A stretch of 33,929 nt of DNA from Jiangella anatolica (lineage in GTDB: Bacteria; Actinomycetota; Actinomycetes; Jiangellales; Jiangellaceae): contig NZ_POTW01000077.1 of NCBI RefSeq assembly GCF_003236295.1, positions 1 through 33,929 of the forward strand, given 5' to 3'. Below, piece by piece: positions 1 through 8,186 of the stretch. The notes under the pieces were generated by a model. It was not told the DNA's origin. It made no database searches and saw nothing but the letters and a program-made list of their open reading frames with translations. How positions within the stretch are numbered: the first letter of the stretch is position 1; each line of letters begins with the position of its first letter. The translations under genes and the position numbers were made by a program.

Positions 1-466
1 CCGGAACACCGACGACCAGCGCGAAGTCGGGCACGTCGCGCGTGACGACCGCCCCAGCCGCCACGGTAGCCCACCGGCCCACCGTGACAGGCGCCACGCA
101 CACCGCACGGGCGCCGATGGAGCAGCCCTCGCGCAGCGTGACACCCACCGCGTCCCAGTCCGAACCGCTCTTCAGCGAGCCGTCGGGGTTGACCGCGCGC
201 GGGAACGTGTCATTGGTCAGGACCACCGCCGGGCCGATGAACACGCCGTCCTCGGCGACCGCCGGCTCGTAGACCAGCGCGTAGTTCTGCACCTTGCAGT
301 TGTCGCCGAGCCGCACGCCGGTGCCGATGTAGGCGCCGCGGCCGATGACGCAGTTGCGGCCCAGGACCGCGCCCTCGCGCACCTGTGCGAGGTGCCATAC
401 CGAGGACCCGTCGCCGATCTCGGCCCGCGGGTCCACGTCGGCGGTGTCGACGATCCGGGCACTCAC
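1..466 (-). CDS. Acyltransferase with left-handed beta-helix (hexapeptide repeats), partial at window edge
   Basis: About 155 residues are visible; the C-terminus lies beyond position 1. The protein shows successive hexapeptide turns such as IGDGSS, LGRNCVIGRGAYIG and VRLGDNCKV, then VFIGPAVVLTND, SIGARAVCVAPV and WATVAAGAVVTRDVPD. This is the trimeric left-handed beta-helix fold of WbpD/FdtC/WlbB-type sugar N-acetyltransferases, which acylate UDP- or dTDP-amino sugars. The start is GTG at 466: GGAGG lies 10 nt upstream, and an in-frame TAA at 494-496 excludes a longer protein. It follows five glycosyltransferase genes on the same strand, so the likely job is acetylation of a nucleotide sugar used for the surface polymer. 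The exact substrate is not predictable, and serine acetyltransferase or DapH-like relatives share the fold. Confidence 0.85.
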   Translation of the reverse strand, partial: MSARIVDTADVDPRAEIGDGSSVWHLAQVREGAVLGRNCVIGRGAYIGTGVRLGDNCKVQNYALVYEPAVAEDGVFIGPAVVLTNDTFPRAVNPDGSLKSGSDWDAVGVTLREGCSIGARAVCVAPVTVGRWATVAAGAVVTRDVPDFALVVGVP

Positions 467-507
467 GCTGCCACAGCCTCCATGTCCTGTCTGTTACGTC
501 CGGGAAA

Positions 508-527
508 CGGGGGTCAGCCTACCCCCG
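508..527 (-). terminator. Hairpin between the last glycosyltransferase and the acetyltransferase
   Basis: Positions 508-514 (CGGGGGT) pair perfectly with 521-527 (ACCCCCG) around a 6-nt loop. Read on the minus strand the stem is followed by TTTCCCGG, so there is only a short T-run. It lies in the 91-bp gap downstream of the 558-2057 gene and upstream of the 466 start. It could be a weak intrinsic terminator or an attenuator inside the operon. Confidence 0.45.
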
Positions 528-557
528 GCGCAGCCGTGTCCCGGCTGCCGCCCGCTG

Positions 558-2057
558 TCAGTTGATGACCACCGGCGTGCCGTCCGGCCCGGTCTCGACG
601 GCCTCCCACGGCGACGGGTCCGCCGGCGGCTCCGGCCGGCGGCCGGCCAGCCGCGCGTAGAGGTCGGCGAACGTGCGCGACTGGGTCTCCCACGACAGGT
701 CGTCGAGCATCTCGTCGGTGATGTGCGCCCGCGCCTCCTGCTGCCCGGCCAGCGCCTTCTGCACCGCCTCGGCCAGCGACTCCGGGTCACCGGCGGTGAA
801 GACCTCGCCGACGCCGGTCCGCCGCACGAACTCCGCCATCGTGCGCAGGTCGCTGACGACCAGCGGCAGGCGGGCGTGCAGGTACTCGGGCAGCTTGGTC
901 GGCAGCGAGTCCTCCTGGCTGGGGTGGCGCAGGCCGGGGAAGATCCCGATGTCAGCGGACGCGAGGTAGGCCGGCACCTGGTAGGGCGCGACGTACGGCG
1001 CGGTGTGCACGCGGTCGGCGACGCCCAGGGCGCGGGCGGACGCCAGGATCTCTCCCAGCGTCCCCGCCGCGGGGTCGGCGGACGTGACCAGCGCGACGTG
1101 GACGGACGGCAGCAACGGCAGCGCCTCGACGAGCGTGGCGACGCCGCGCCGCGCTTCGAGGTAGCCGCTGTAGACGACCAGCGGCGCGTCGGCGGGCACG
1201 CCGGCGACGTCGCGCAGCCGCGGCGTCCCGGCGGTGTCGACGTGGCGGATGGGGACGTTGCGCACCACCAGCGGCCGGGCCGCCAGGCCGTGCTCCTGCT
1301 CGAGGGCGACGGCGAGCTCGTCGCTGACCGTCACGACGGCGTCGGCCTGGTGGATGTACTCGGCCTCGTACTGGCGGTACACCGCGCTGCGTGCCTCGGT
1401 GCCCCAGTCGACCGCGGACACGTGCTCGTGCGCGTCGTAGAGCCAGCGCACGTCGCGGCCGGCCGCGCGCATCCGGCGCACCGCCTCGGCCGTCACACCG
1501 ATCATGATGGCGTCGTTGGAGTGGACGACGTCGGGCGCCAGCTCCTCGATGACCGGCCCGAACGTCTCCTGCCAGTCCACCAGGATCGGCCAGTCGCGCC
1601 GCCACTGGACCGCGTCGGGCGAGACGTCCGGCTCGACGACGGTCTCGCGGCCGGCGCCGACGCGGCGCAGCCGGTGCACCAGACGGCGGGCGAGCAGCTC
1701 AGCCTCGGCGGCCAGCCGGCCCGCGCCGCGAGCCCCGGACAGCCGGCGCTCCCGATGGCGCCCCAGCCGGGCGCCGGCCTCCGCCGCCTCCGACGGGCCG
1801 TGGTAGGCGATCGGCGAGCGCCGCCCGGTGACGGTCCGCATCGCCGCGAGATACGCCTCGTGGTGGGTGCGCACGATCGGCACCCGCACCACCCGGACAT
1901 CGTCCAGCGACGTCTCCAGCCGCTTGCGCCGGGCCTGACCGAGCAGGGTCACGCGGTAGCCGGCCCGGGACGCGGCCAGCGCGGTCTTGATCACCCGGGA
2001 GTCGCCGGTGATGCGGTTGGGCACGACGACGAGCAGGTGCGGCCGGTCCGTCGTCAC
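558..2057 (-). CDS. GT4-type glycosyltransferase (499 aa)
   Basis: A two-domain GT-B glycosyltransferase. The N-terminal Rossmann domain opens with HLLVVVPNRITGDSRVIK (residues 7-24), carrying the G-D-S-R-V-x-K signature shared with the other transferases of this locus. Further on are DVVHSNDAIMIGV, a YDAHEH motif, VVTVSDELA, the donor-domain start VVYSGYLEARRGV, and a C-terminal KLPEYLHARLPLVVSDL acceptor/donor loop. A much longer open frame runs upstream to 3806, but its N-terminal part is an Arg/Ala-rich shadow of the neighbouring gene. The start is GTG at 2057, with GGGAGGAGG 7 nt upstream and a 4-nt GTGA overlap with the preceding gene's stop. It probably acts at the cytoplasmic membrane face on a lipid-linked glycan. 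Donor and linkage are unknown. Confidence 0.9.
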   Translation of the reverse strand: MTTDRPHLLVVVPNRITGDSRVIKTALAASRAGYRVTLLGQARRKRLETSLDDVRVVRVPIVRTHHEAYLAAMRTVTGRRSPIAYHGPSEAAEAGARLGRHRERRLSGARGAGRLAAEAELLARRLVHRLRRVGAGRETVVEPDVSPDAVQWRRDWPILVDWQETFGPVIEELAPDVVHSNDAIMIGVTAEAVRRMRAAGRDVRWLYDAHEHVSAVDWGTEARSAVYRQYEAEYIHQADAVVTVSDELAVALEQEHGLAARPLVVRNVPIRHVDTAGTPRLRDVAGVPADAPLVVYSGYLEARRGVATLVEALPLLPSVHVALVTSADPAAGTLGEILASARALGVADRVHTAPYVAPYQVPAYLASADIGIFPGLRHPSQEDSLPTKLPEYLHARLPLVVSDLRTMAEFVRRTGVGEVFTAGDPESLAEAVQKALAGQQEARAHITDEMLDDLSWETQSRTFADLYARLAGRRPEPPADPSPWEAVETGPDGTPVVIN

Positions 2058-3757
2058 GACGGAGCCTCCTCCCGCAGCGGCAGCAGCCGCCGCACGATCG
2101 TCGCCTCCGGCCGCCACGCCTCCTCGGGCAGGCCGCCGAGCAGCTCGGCGTAGATCTCGCGGATCTTCTCCGCCTGCGCGGCCCAGGAGAACCGGTGCCG
2201 CAGCTTGTCGTCCTCGGCGATCCGCTTGGTCAGCTCCGGCAGCCGGTCCAGCACCTCGCGCAGCGCCCGGGCGCAGTCGTCGACGTCGTCGGCGCGGTGG
2301 ACGGCGCCGATGCCGAACTCGCGCACGAGCTCGGCCTGCGCCTGCGTGTCGCTGGTGACGATCGGGATGCCCGCGGCCAGGTACTCGCAGAACTTGTTCG
2401 TGATGGCCATGTCGTGGTTCGGCGCGTGCAGCAGCGGGCTGACGCCGATGGTGGCCGAGCGGAAGTAGCGCGGCACCTGCTCGGCGGGGACGTACGGCGC
2501 GAAGTGCAGCCGGTCGCGCACGCCGAGGTCCTCGGCCAGGTGCTCCAGCGCGATGGTCGCGGTGTTCGGCCGCTTGACGACGACGACCAGGTGGACGCCG
2601 GGCAGCTGCGGCAGCGCGCCGACGACGGTGTGCACGCCGCGCTCGTAGACCACGCCGCCGCCGTACACCAGCAGCGGCACGTCGGCCGGCGCCTCGGCCG
2701 CCTCGCGCACCGAGGGCACGTCGTCGTCCGGGTCGCCGGCGACGGTCGCGTTGAGCACGACGTCGGGCGTCACCCGCAGGTCGTAGTCGGTGCGCAGCAC
2801 CTCGGCGATCTGCGGCGACACGGTGATGATCCGGTCGGCGTCGGCCAGGTACTCCCGCTCCAGCGCGCGCATGGCGGCGACGCGGCGCGGCTTCACGTTG
2901 GCCACGCCGAGGACGTACTCGTGCGCGTCGTAGACCACCTTCACCGACCGGCCGTCGAGCGCGGCCCGGTGCGCGTGCTGGGCCGCGACGCCGAGCAGGT
3001 ACACGTCGTGGACGTGCACGACGTCGGGGCGCAGCGCGTCGAGCACGGGGCCCAGCGCGAGCTCCTGGTCGACGATCTCCGGCGCGACGTCGCGCCAGCG
3101 CGCCAGCCGGGGGAAGCGCTGGTAGAACGCCAGCCGGTTGCCGCTGCCGCGCAGCGTGGACGTGCGCGCCTTGGACCGGCGGCGCTGCTTGTACCGCAGC
3201 GGCGTCGCCATGGCGGCCAGCGCGTAGCGCTGCAGCTTGCGGTAGCGCCAGCTCAGTTTCAGCAGCGGGCCGGACGGCGCGGGGAGCTGCGGCGCGGGCC
3301 CGGGCGGGCGCTGGCGGTCGCGTTCCTCGCGGCCGCGGACGGACCGGATCGCGCGGGTGGCGCGGTGCCACGGCGCGAGCCCGACGCGGTACTCCTCCTG
3401 CGTGACGTACCACGGCCGGATCGCCCGGAAGATCTCCGCGAACCCGTGCCCCACGCGGCGCACCCGGGCCCGGAAGCCGGCGTCGCGGTACCGCGACGGC
3501 ACCGCGATCTGGGCGACGTCGAGGTCCTGGAAGAGCAGGTCGCGCCGGGACCGGCCGGACGCCAGCCCGACCGCCGTCACCCGGACGCCGAACTGCGCGA
3601 CCGTGCGCGCGTACTTGAGCACCCTGGCGTCGACGACCACGGTGTTCGCGCTCATCATCACCACGTGCGGGCGGTCGTCGGGCTGCTCGTCGGGAAGGTC
3701 CGCCACGGTGTCGTCGGCCTCGCGCATCGTCTCGGTTCTCTCGTCGATCATGCTCAT
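2054..3757 (-). CDS. GT4-type glycosyltransferase (567 aa)
   Basis: A GT-B glycosyltransferase, longest of the locus. The first ~30 residues are an acidic leader; then comes HVVMMSANTVVVDARVLKYA with the D-A-R-V-x-K signature. An Arg-rich insertion near residues 135-200 precedes DVVHVHDVYLLGVAA, VVYDAHEYVLGVANV, IITVSPQIAEVL, LLVYGGGVVYERGVHTV and the C-terminal TNKFCEYLAAGIPIVTSDT, the E-x7-E-type nucleotide-sugar loop of GT4 enzymes. It is clearly paralogous to the upstream gene at 3754-5100. The ATG at 3757 overlaps the upstream stop by ATGA, which supports this start and translational coupling. Upstream frames ending near 3806-3838 are shadows. The role is likely sequential sugar addition in the surface glycan; the substrate is unknown. 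Confidence 0.9.
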   Translation of the reverse strand: MSMIDERTETMREADDTVADLPDEQPDDRPHVVMMSANTVVVDARVLKYARTVAQFGVRVTAVGLASGRSRRDLLFQDLDVAQIAVPSRYRDAGFRARVRRVGHGFAEIFRAIRPWYVTQEEYRVGLAPWHRATRAIRSVRGREERDRQRPPGPAPQLPAPSGPLLKLSWRYRKLQRYALAAMATPLRYKQRRRSKARTSTLRGSGNRLAFYQRFPRLARWRDVAPEIVDQELALGPVLDALRPDVVHVHDVYLLGVAAQHAHRAALDGRSVKVVYDAHEYVLGVANVKPRRVAAMRALEREYLADADRIITVSPQIAEVLRTDYDLRVTPDVVLNATVAGDPDDDVPSVREAAEAPADVPLLVYGGGVVYERGVHTVVGALPQLPGVHLVVVVKRPNTATIALEHLAEDLGVRDRLHFAPYVPAEQVPRYFRSATIGVSPLLHAPNHDMAITNKFCEYLAAGIPIVTSDTQAQAELVREFGIGAVHRADDVDDCARALREVLDRLPELTKRIAEDDKLRHRFSWAAQAEKIREIYAELLGGLPEEAWRPEATIVRRLLPLREEAPS

Positions 3758-5100
3758 CGCGTGCTGTCGCCCTGCGCCCTGTCGTGTCGGTCAGCGAGTA
3801 TGTCACGGTCCGGTCTCGGCCCGGCCAAGGTCTCGTAGAGCCGGCGGATCACGTCGACCTGTGCCGCCCACGAGAAGCGGTGCCGCAACTCGGCGTCGCC
3901 GCCGATCCGCGCCGCGAGGCGGTCCCGGCCGGCCAGCGCGGCGCGCACCGCGCGAGCACAGTCGGTGGCGTCGCCGGCGACGTGGACGGTGCCGAGGCCC
4001 AGTTCGCGCACCAGCGTAGCCTGGGCCGGCGTGTCGCTGGTGACGATCGGCAGACCCGCCGCGAGGTACTCGCAGAACTTGTTCGTCACCGCGACGTCGT
4101 GGTTCGGCGCCCGCAGCAGCGGGCTGAGCCCGAGCGTCGCCGACGCGACGTAGCCGGCGACCTGCTCCGGCGGCACGAACGGCGCGAAGTGCAGCCGGTC
4201 GGCCACGCCCAGCGCCGCCGCCCGGGCCCGCAGCCAGCGCGTCATCGAGCCCGGCCGGTTGACGATGACGGCGAGGTGGACGCCGGGCAGCTCCGGCAGC
4301 GCGTCGACGACGGTCTGCACGCCGCGCTCGACCACCAGGCCGCCGGCGTACACCAGCAGCGGCACGTCGGGGGGCAGCCCGACGACGTCGCGCACCGGCC
4401 GCACCTCGGCGCCGGCCGGCGCCTCGACCGGCGCGTTCAGCACGACCAGCGGCCGCTCGGCCAGGTGGTGGTCGCGCAGCAGCAGGTCGGCCAGCGGCTC
4501 GGAGACGGTGACGACGCGGTCGGCGGCGCCGATGTGCCGCTCCTCCAGGAGCCGCAGCGCGGCCACCCGGCGGGGCACGACGTTGGCCAGGCCGAGGACG
4601 TACTCGTGCGCGTCGTACACGACCCGGACGTGGTCGCCGGCCTCCCGGGCGTACCGGACCGCGGCGCCGAGCAGGTAGACGTCGTGGACGTGGACGACGC
4701 CGGGCCGGAGCCGGCGCAGTTCGGCCAGTACAGCGCGCTCCTGTCGCCGCACGTCGCGCAGCACCAGCCGGCCGGGCGCCAGCCAGGGCCGCCGCCGGTA
4801 GAGGTCGATGCGCCGCCCGCTGCCGCGCAGCGTGCCGGGCGTGCCGCGGCGGCGGGTGCGCAGCTCGCGGCCGACCCGTGCGGTCAGCCGGCGCCAGATC
4901 GCGGCCGGCGCGGCCGAGCGCGGCAGCGCCGCCTGGACGACGGGCACGCCGCCTGCGGTCGTCTCGGCGCGGGCGCCGTCCGGCGACAGGCCCACCGCGA
5001 CGACGTCGTAGCCCAGCCCTGCGACGGTCGTGGCGTACTTGACCACGCGTGCGTCGTTGACGACGGCGTTCGCGCTGACCATCGCGACGTCGGGCGGCAT
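3754..5100 (-). CDS. GT4-type glycosyltransferase (448 aa), close paralogue of the next gene
   Basis: A GT-B glycosyltransferase beginning DVAMVSANAVVNDARVVKYA (D-A-R-V-x-K signature). It then has LRGSGRRIDLYRRRPWLAPG, VVHVHDVYLLGAAV, VVYDAHEYVLGLANVVPRR, VVTVSEPLADLLL, LLVYAGGLVVERGVQTV and TNKFCEYLAAGLPIVTSDT. Nearly every motif is matched in the 2054-3757 product, so the two look like a tandem duplication that later diverged. This copy lacks the long Arg-rich insertion. The ATG at 5100 lies 12 bp after the upstream stop; no convincing Shine-Dalgarno is visible, so translation probably relies on coupling. It is predicted to be a cytosolic or membrane-peripheral enzyme in the same glycan pathway. 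Confidence 0.9.
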   Translation of the reverse strand: MPPDVAMVSANAVVNDARVVKYATTVAGLGYDVVAVGLSPDGARAETTAGGVPVVQAALPRSAAPAAIWRRLTARVGRELRTRRRGTPGTLRGSGRRIDLYRRRPWLAPGRLVLRDVRRQERAVLAELRRLRPGVVHVHDVYLLGAAVRYAREAGDHVRVVYDAHEYVLGLANVVPRRVAALRLLEERHIGAADRVVTVSEPLADLLLRDHHLAERPLVVLNAPVEAPAGAEVRPVRDVVGLPPDVPLLVYAGGLVVERGVQTVVDALPELPGVHLAVIVNRPGSMTRWLRARAAALGVADRLHFAPFVPPEQVAGYVASATLGLSPLLRAPNHDVAVTNKFCEYLAAGLPIVTSDTPAQATLVRELGLGTVHVAGDATDCARAVRAALAGRDRLAARIGGDAELRHRFSWAAQVDVIRRLYETLAGPRPDRDILADRHDRAQGDSTR

Positions 5101-5112
5101 GGCTGTAGCGGG

Positions 5113-6279
5113 TCAGGCGCCGAGGAACTCGGCGAGGACGGCGGCGGAGCGGCGGCCGTCGTGGATCTCGGCGGCGAAGTCCGCACCGGCGGCGGCCTTC
5201 TCCGCCGCGGCGTCGCGGTCCGCCACGAGGCCGAGGAGCACGTCCTCCAGCGTCTGCGGGGTGGCCTCGACCAGCGGCAGGTCCGTGCCCGTGGCGGCGC
5301 GGACCCGGGCGCGGACGTCGTCGGTGACGTGGCCGACGACGACGCGGCCGGCGGCCATCGCCTCGCAGGCGGCGACGCCGTAGCTGCCGAGCCGGAACTG
5401 GTCCAGGACGATGTCGGCGTCCTGGTAGATCCCCGGCATCGCGGCCGGCGGCACGCCCTCGACCCGGCGGTACTCGATGACGCCCTTGTCGGCCAGCCGC
5501 CGGGCGACCGGGTCGACCAGGTCCGAGCCCTTCATCGGCGAGTTGCTCGGCGCGTGCGCCACGACCGGTCGGTCGCGCCGCATCACCGGCAGGCCGGTCG
5601 CCCACCGGTTCACGTCGACGATGACCGGCAGCCAGGCCGCGTCGGGCAGGTCGTCGAGCAGGTCCGGCGTCGAGACGTACACCGGGCCGTCATGGGCGCG
5701 CATGAGGTCGCGGTTGGCGGTGGAGTTGATCTGCAGGCTGCGCAGGCGAGCCGCCGGCAGGTCGGCGAACGGCGACCACGGGTACCGCTCCTGGTGATCG
5801 GCCGGCACCCGCACGTCGGAGCCGTGCGCGACCATCGCGATCCGCAGGCCGGCGTCGCGCAGGATCGGCAGGTCGCCGGTGCAGCGGTCGCCCCACGGGT
5901 CGCGCGCGCCGAGCACCGGCCGGGCCGCCTCGATCAGCACGTGTGTGTAGGACCGGGTGACGAACGCGCGCTGCTGGCGCTGCCAGCGCGGCGAGACGAA
6001 CGTCTCGCGGGGCACCGCGTAGTCGGCGTCGAAGTCGATGCGGTCGTTGAGGACGGCGAACGCCTGCGCGCCCACGGCCGGCCCGACGCGCTCGGCGGCG
6101 CGGGCCCAGGCCCAGCCCTGGCCGGCGAAGTTGGCCGGCCCGACCAGGAGCCGGACCGTGGTCTCCGGCACCGGCGGCCGGGTCGGCAGCGCGACCGGAT
6201 CGCGCAGCTCGGCGACCCGCTTGCCCAGCCGGCGCACGCCACCGCGGACCCGGCGCAGCGGCGCCTTGACGTCAGGCAT
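5113..6279 (-). CDS. Glycosyltransferase-like protein (388 aa)
   Basis: A GT-B-like protein, more diverged than its neighbours. After a basic N-terminus (KAPLRRVRGGVRRLGKRV) comes VRLLVGPANFAGQGWAWARA, a typical nucleotide-binding opening. Later there are RIAMVAHGSDVRVPADH, VIVDVNRWATG, VVAHAPSNSPMKGSDLV and IVLDQFRLGSYGVAACEAMAAGRVVVG, the last matching the GT4 C-terminal loop around a conserved Glu. The D-x-R-V-x-K signature of the other members is absent. An open frame extends upstream to 6522, but its first 81 residues are a Ser/Arg/Pro-rich shadow. The ATG at 6279 has AGGA 6 nt upstream and overlaps the preceding gene by 8 nt. Its substrate is unknown. Confidence 0.85.
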   Translation of the reverse strand: MPDVKAPLRRVRGGVRRLGKRVAELRDPVALPTRPPVPETTVRLLVGPANFAGQGWAWARAAERVGPAVGAQAFAVLNDRIDFDADYAVPRETFVSPRWQRQQRAFVTRSYTHVLIEAARPVLGARDPWGDRCTGDLPILRDAGLRIAMVAHGSDVRVPADHQERYPWSPFADLPAARLRSLQINSTANRDLMRAHDGPVYVSTPDLLDDLPDAAWLPVIVDVNRWATGLPVMRRDRPVVAHAPSNSPMKGSDLVDPVARRLADKGVIEYRRVEGVPPAAMPGIYQDADIVLDQFRLGSYGVAACEAMAAGRVVVGHVTDDVRARVRAATGTDLPLVEATPQTLEDVLLGLVADRDAAAEKAAAGADFAAEIHDGRRSAAVLAEFLGA

Positions 6280-7369
6280 GGGCGTCCTGCCGGGCCAGCC
6301 CGGCCACCGCCGCGGCCAGCTGGTCGTAGGGGTTGGCGTCCTGCTGGGCGGCGGCCCAGTCGTGCGCGGCCTTGGCCAGCACGTCGAGCTCGGTGCGCGA
6401 CTCTGCCCATCGGCGCAGCACGGCGGCCGCGTCGTCCGGGCCGTCGACGATGACGCCGGCGCCGGTCTGCTCGACCAGCGCGGCCTGCCGCGGCAGCCGG
6501 GTGGTGAGCACCGGCAGCCCACTGGCGAGGTACTCGTACAGCTTCGTCGGCATCGCCTCGCGGAACGCCGGGGTCTCGCGCAGGAACACCAGCCCGACCC
6601 AGGCGCCGGCGACGATCCGCCACGCCTCGGCCGGTGGCCTGCGGCCGTGCAGCCGCACCCGTCCGGCGACGTCGGCGCGGGCCAGCCGCTCGTCCAGCCG
6701 CTCGGCGTCGCCCGGCGCGACCGGGCCGATCAGGTCCAGCGTCCAGCCCGGCGCCTGCGCCACGGCCTCGACCATGTCGAACAGGCCGCGGCTCTCGCGC
6801 AGGTCCCCGACGTAGACCGCGCGCGGTTCGGCGTCGAGGGTGCCGGCGGGGTGCAGCAGACTGACATCGGGCATGTTCTCGACCACCATCCGGTGCCGCG
6901 CGGTGAGCGGCGGGATGTGGTGGTCGACGACGGAGGTGATGTCGGCCGACGCGGCCAGCTTGGTGCTGAGCCGGACGACGACCCGGGCGCCCAGGCCCAG
7001 CGCGCCGCGCGCCCAGGCGCGGTCGGCCAGCAGCCGGGCGTAGTCCTCGTGCACGTCGACGACGATCTTGCGGCCGCGCAGCGCGCCCACCGCCCGGGCG
7101 ACCGGCACGACGTCGGGGTCGAGCGTGATCAGCACCTTGGCCCGGCACCGCAGCGGCGACCGGACGGCGCGGGCGGCGCGGCGCAGGAAGCTGCCGCGGG
7201 CCGACGTGACGACGCGCGCGCCGGGCGGACCGCCGTCGGCGGCGCCGAGCCCGTGGACCTCGAGCGTCAGCCCCTGCCGCAGCAGCGCCGCGGCGATCTT
7301 GTGCAGCCGGGCGTCGGCGACGTCGTGGCCGGCGGAGACGATGCCGACGTCGGGCCGGGGCGCGCTCAC
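6272..7369 (-). CDS. GT4-type glycosyltransferase (365 aa)
   Basis: It opens with DVGIVSAGHDVADARLHKIA, a variant of the D-x-R-x-x-K signature of this locus. It continues with IVVDVHEDYARLLADRAW, ITSVVDHHIPPL, RAVYVGDLRESRGLFDMVEA (start of the donor domain) and AMPTKLYEYLASGLPVLTTRL, the C-terminal GT4 loop. Length and order fit a compact GT-B enzyme. The start is GTG at 7369, 4 bp behind the stop of the ABC ATPase gene; the Shine-Dalgarno is weak, so coupling is likely. It is the first transferase after the exporter genes. Specificity is unknown. Confidence 0.88.
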   Translation of the reverse strand: MSAPRPDVGIVSAGHDVADARLHKIAAALLRQGLTLEVHGLGAADGGPPGARVVTSARGSFLRRAARAVRSPLRCRAKVLITLDPDVVPVARAVGALRGRKIVVDVHEDYARLLADRAWARGALGLGARVVVRLSTKLAASADITSVVDHHIPPLTARHRMVVENMPDVSLLHPAGTLDAEPRAVYVGDLRESRGLFDMVEAVAQAPGWTLDLIGPVAPGDAERLDERLARADVAGRVRLHGRRPPAEAWRIVAGAWVGLVFLRETPAFREAMPTKLYEYLASGLPVLTTRLPRQAALVEQTGAGVIVDGPDDAAAVLRRWAESRTELDVLAKAAHDWAAAQQDANPYDQLAAAVAGLARQDAHA

Positions 7370-7373
7370 GGCC

Positions 7374-8186
7374 TCAGAGGTCCTCGAGGCTGAAGGCGTC
7401 CTCGCCGACTTCCAGGAACTTGTTGTACGCGGCGTTCACCTCGGCCGACGGCCCGCGCATCATCATCTTGCCCTTGTGCAGCCAGAGCGCCTCCTTGCAG
7501 AGGTCGCGGATGCTGGCGGCGGAGTGGCTGACGAGGAACATGGTGTTGGCGGTGCCCACCACATCCTTCATCTTGGCCGCCGCCTTCTGCTTGAACTTGG
7601 CGTCGCCGGCCGACAGCGCCTCGTCGATGAGCAGGATGTCGGGGTCCATGTTCACCGCGACGGCGAAGGCCAGCCGCTGGTACATGCCCGAGGAGTAGGT
7701 GCGCATCGGCATGTCGATGAAGTCGCCGAGCTCGGCGAACGCGGCGATCTCCTCGTACTTCTCCTGGATCTGCTTGCGGCTCAGCCCGCCGGCCAGGCCG
7801 CCGAGGACGACGTTCTCGCGCCCGGACAGCGACGCGTTGAACCCGACGCCCAGCGACAGCAGCGTGCTGACCCGGCCGTGCACCTCGATGCGGCCCTTGG
7901 TGGGCGGCAGGATGCCGGCCAGCATGCGCATCAGCGTGGACTTGCCGGCGCCGTTGGCGCCGATGATGCCCACGGTGGAGCCGTGCTCGACCTCGAACGA
8001 GACGTCCTGGACGGCGTGCACCTCCTTGACCGCCCGCTCGCCCCGGCCGAACCGGACGATGGCGCTCTTGAACGTCGGCACGCGTTCGAACGTGGTCCGA
8101 TACGTCAGCGAGACGTTCTCGGCGCGTACCGCGAGGTCGCGCCGCTTCGCGGCAGGCACCTGGGTCACCTCAGAGACGGACGACAA
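7374..8186 (-). CDS. ABC transporter ATP-binding protein for polysaccharide export (Wzt/TagH type)
   Basis: The nucleotide-binding subunit of a glycan exporter. Numbered from the TTG at 8186 it has Walker A GANGAGKST (76-84), the signature SSGMYQR (165-171, a form typical of the Wzt/TagH/RfbE family), Walker B ILLIDEALSAGD (184-195) and the H-loop LVSHS (218-222). At about 270 aa it lacks the C-terminal carbohydrate-binding domain of long Wzt proteins, so export should not depend on recognition of a capped chain end. The TTG is chosen because AGGGAG lies 7 nt upstream; GTG at 8168, just past the permease stop, is an alternative. The open frame beyond 8186 is not supported. It pairs with the permease at 8170-9054. 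Confidence 0.9.
   Translation of the reverse strand: MSSVSEVTQVPAAKRRDLAVRAENVSLTYRTTFERVPTFKSAIVRFGRGERAVKEVHAVQDVSFEVEHGSTVGIIGANGAGKSTLMRMLAGILPPTKGRIEVHGRVSTLLSLGVGFNASLSGRENVVLGGLAGGLSRKQIQEKYEEIAAFAELGDFIDMPMRTYSSGMYQRLAFAVAVNMDPDILLIDEALSAGDAKFKQKAAAKMKDVVGTANTMFLVSHSAASIRDLCKEALWLHKGKMMMRGPSAEVNAAYNKFLEVGEDAFSLEDL

Noticed and set aside
345-2153. 602-codon open frame on the plus strand
   Set aside because: Antisense to a well-motived glycosyltransferase gene; the translation is Arg/Gly/Val/His-rich with no family motif. In such GC-rich DNA long antisense frames are expected. The same reasoning removes the plus-strand frames at 2195-3838, 3784-6453, 14253-15911 and 26118-27890.
558-3806. 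A 1082-aa fusion of two glycosyltransferases
   Set aside because: Only the part from GTG 2057 has glycosyltransferase motifs; the rest is the out-of-frame shadow of the 2054-3757 gene, which has its own ATGA-coupled start.
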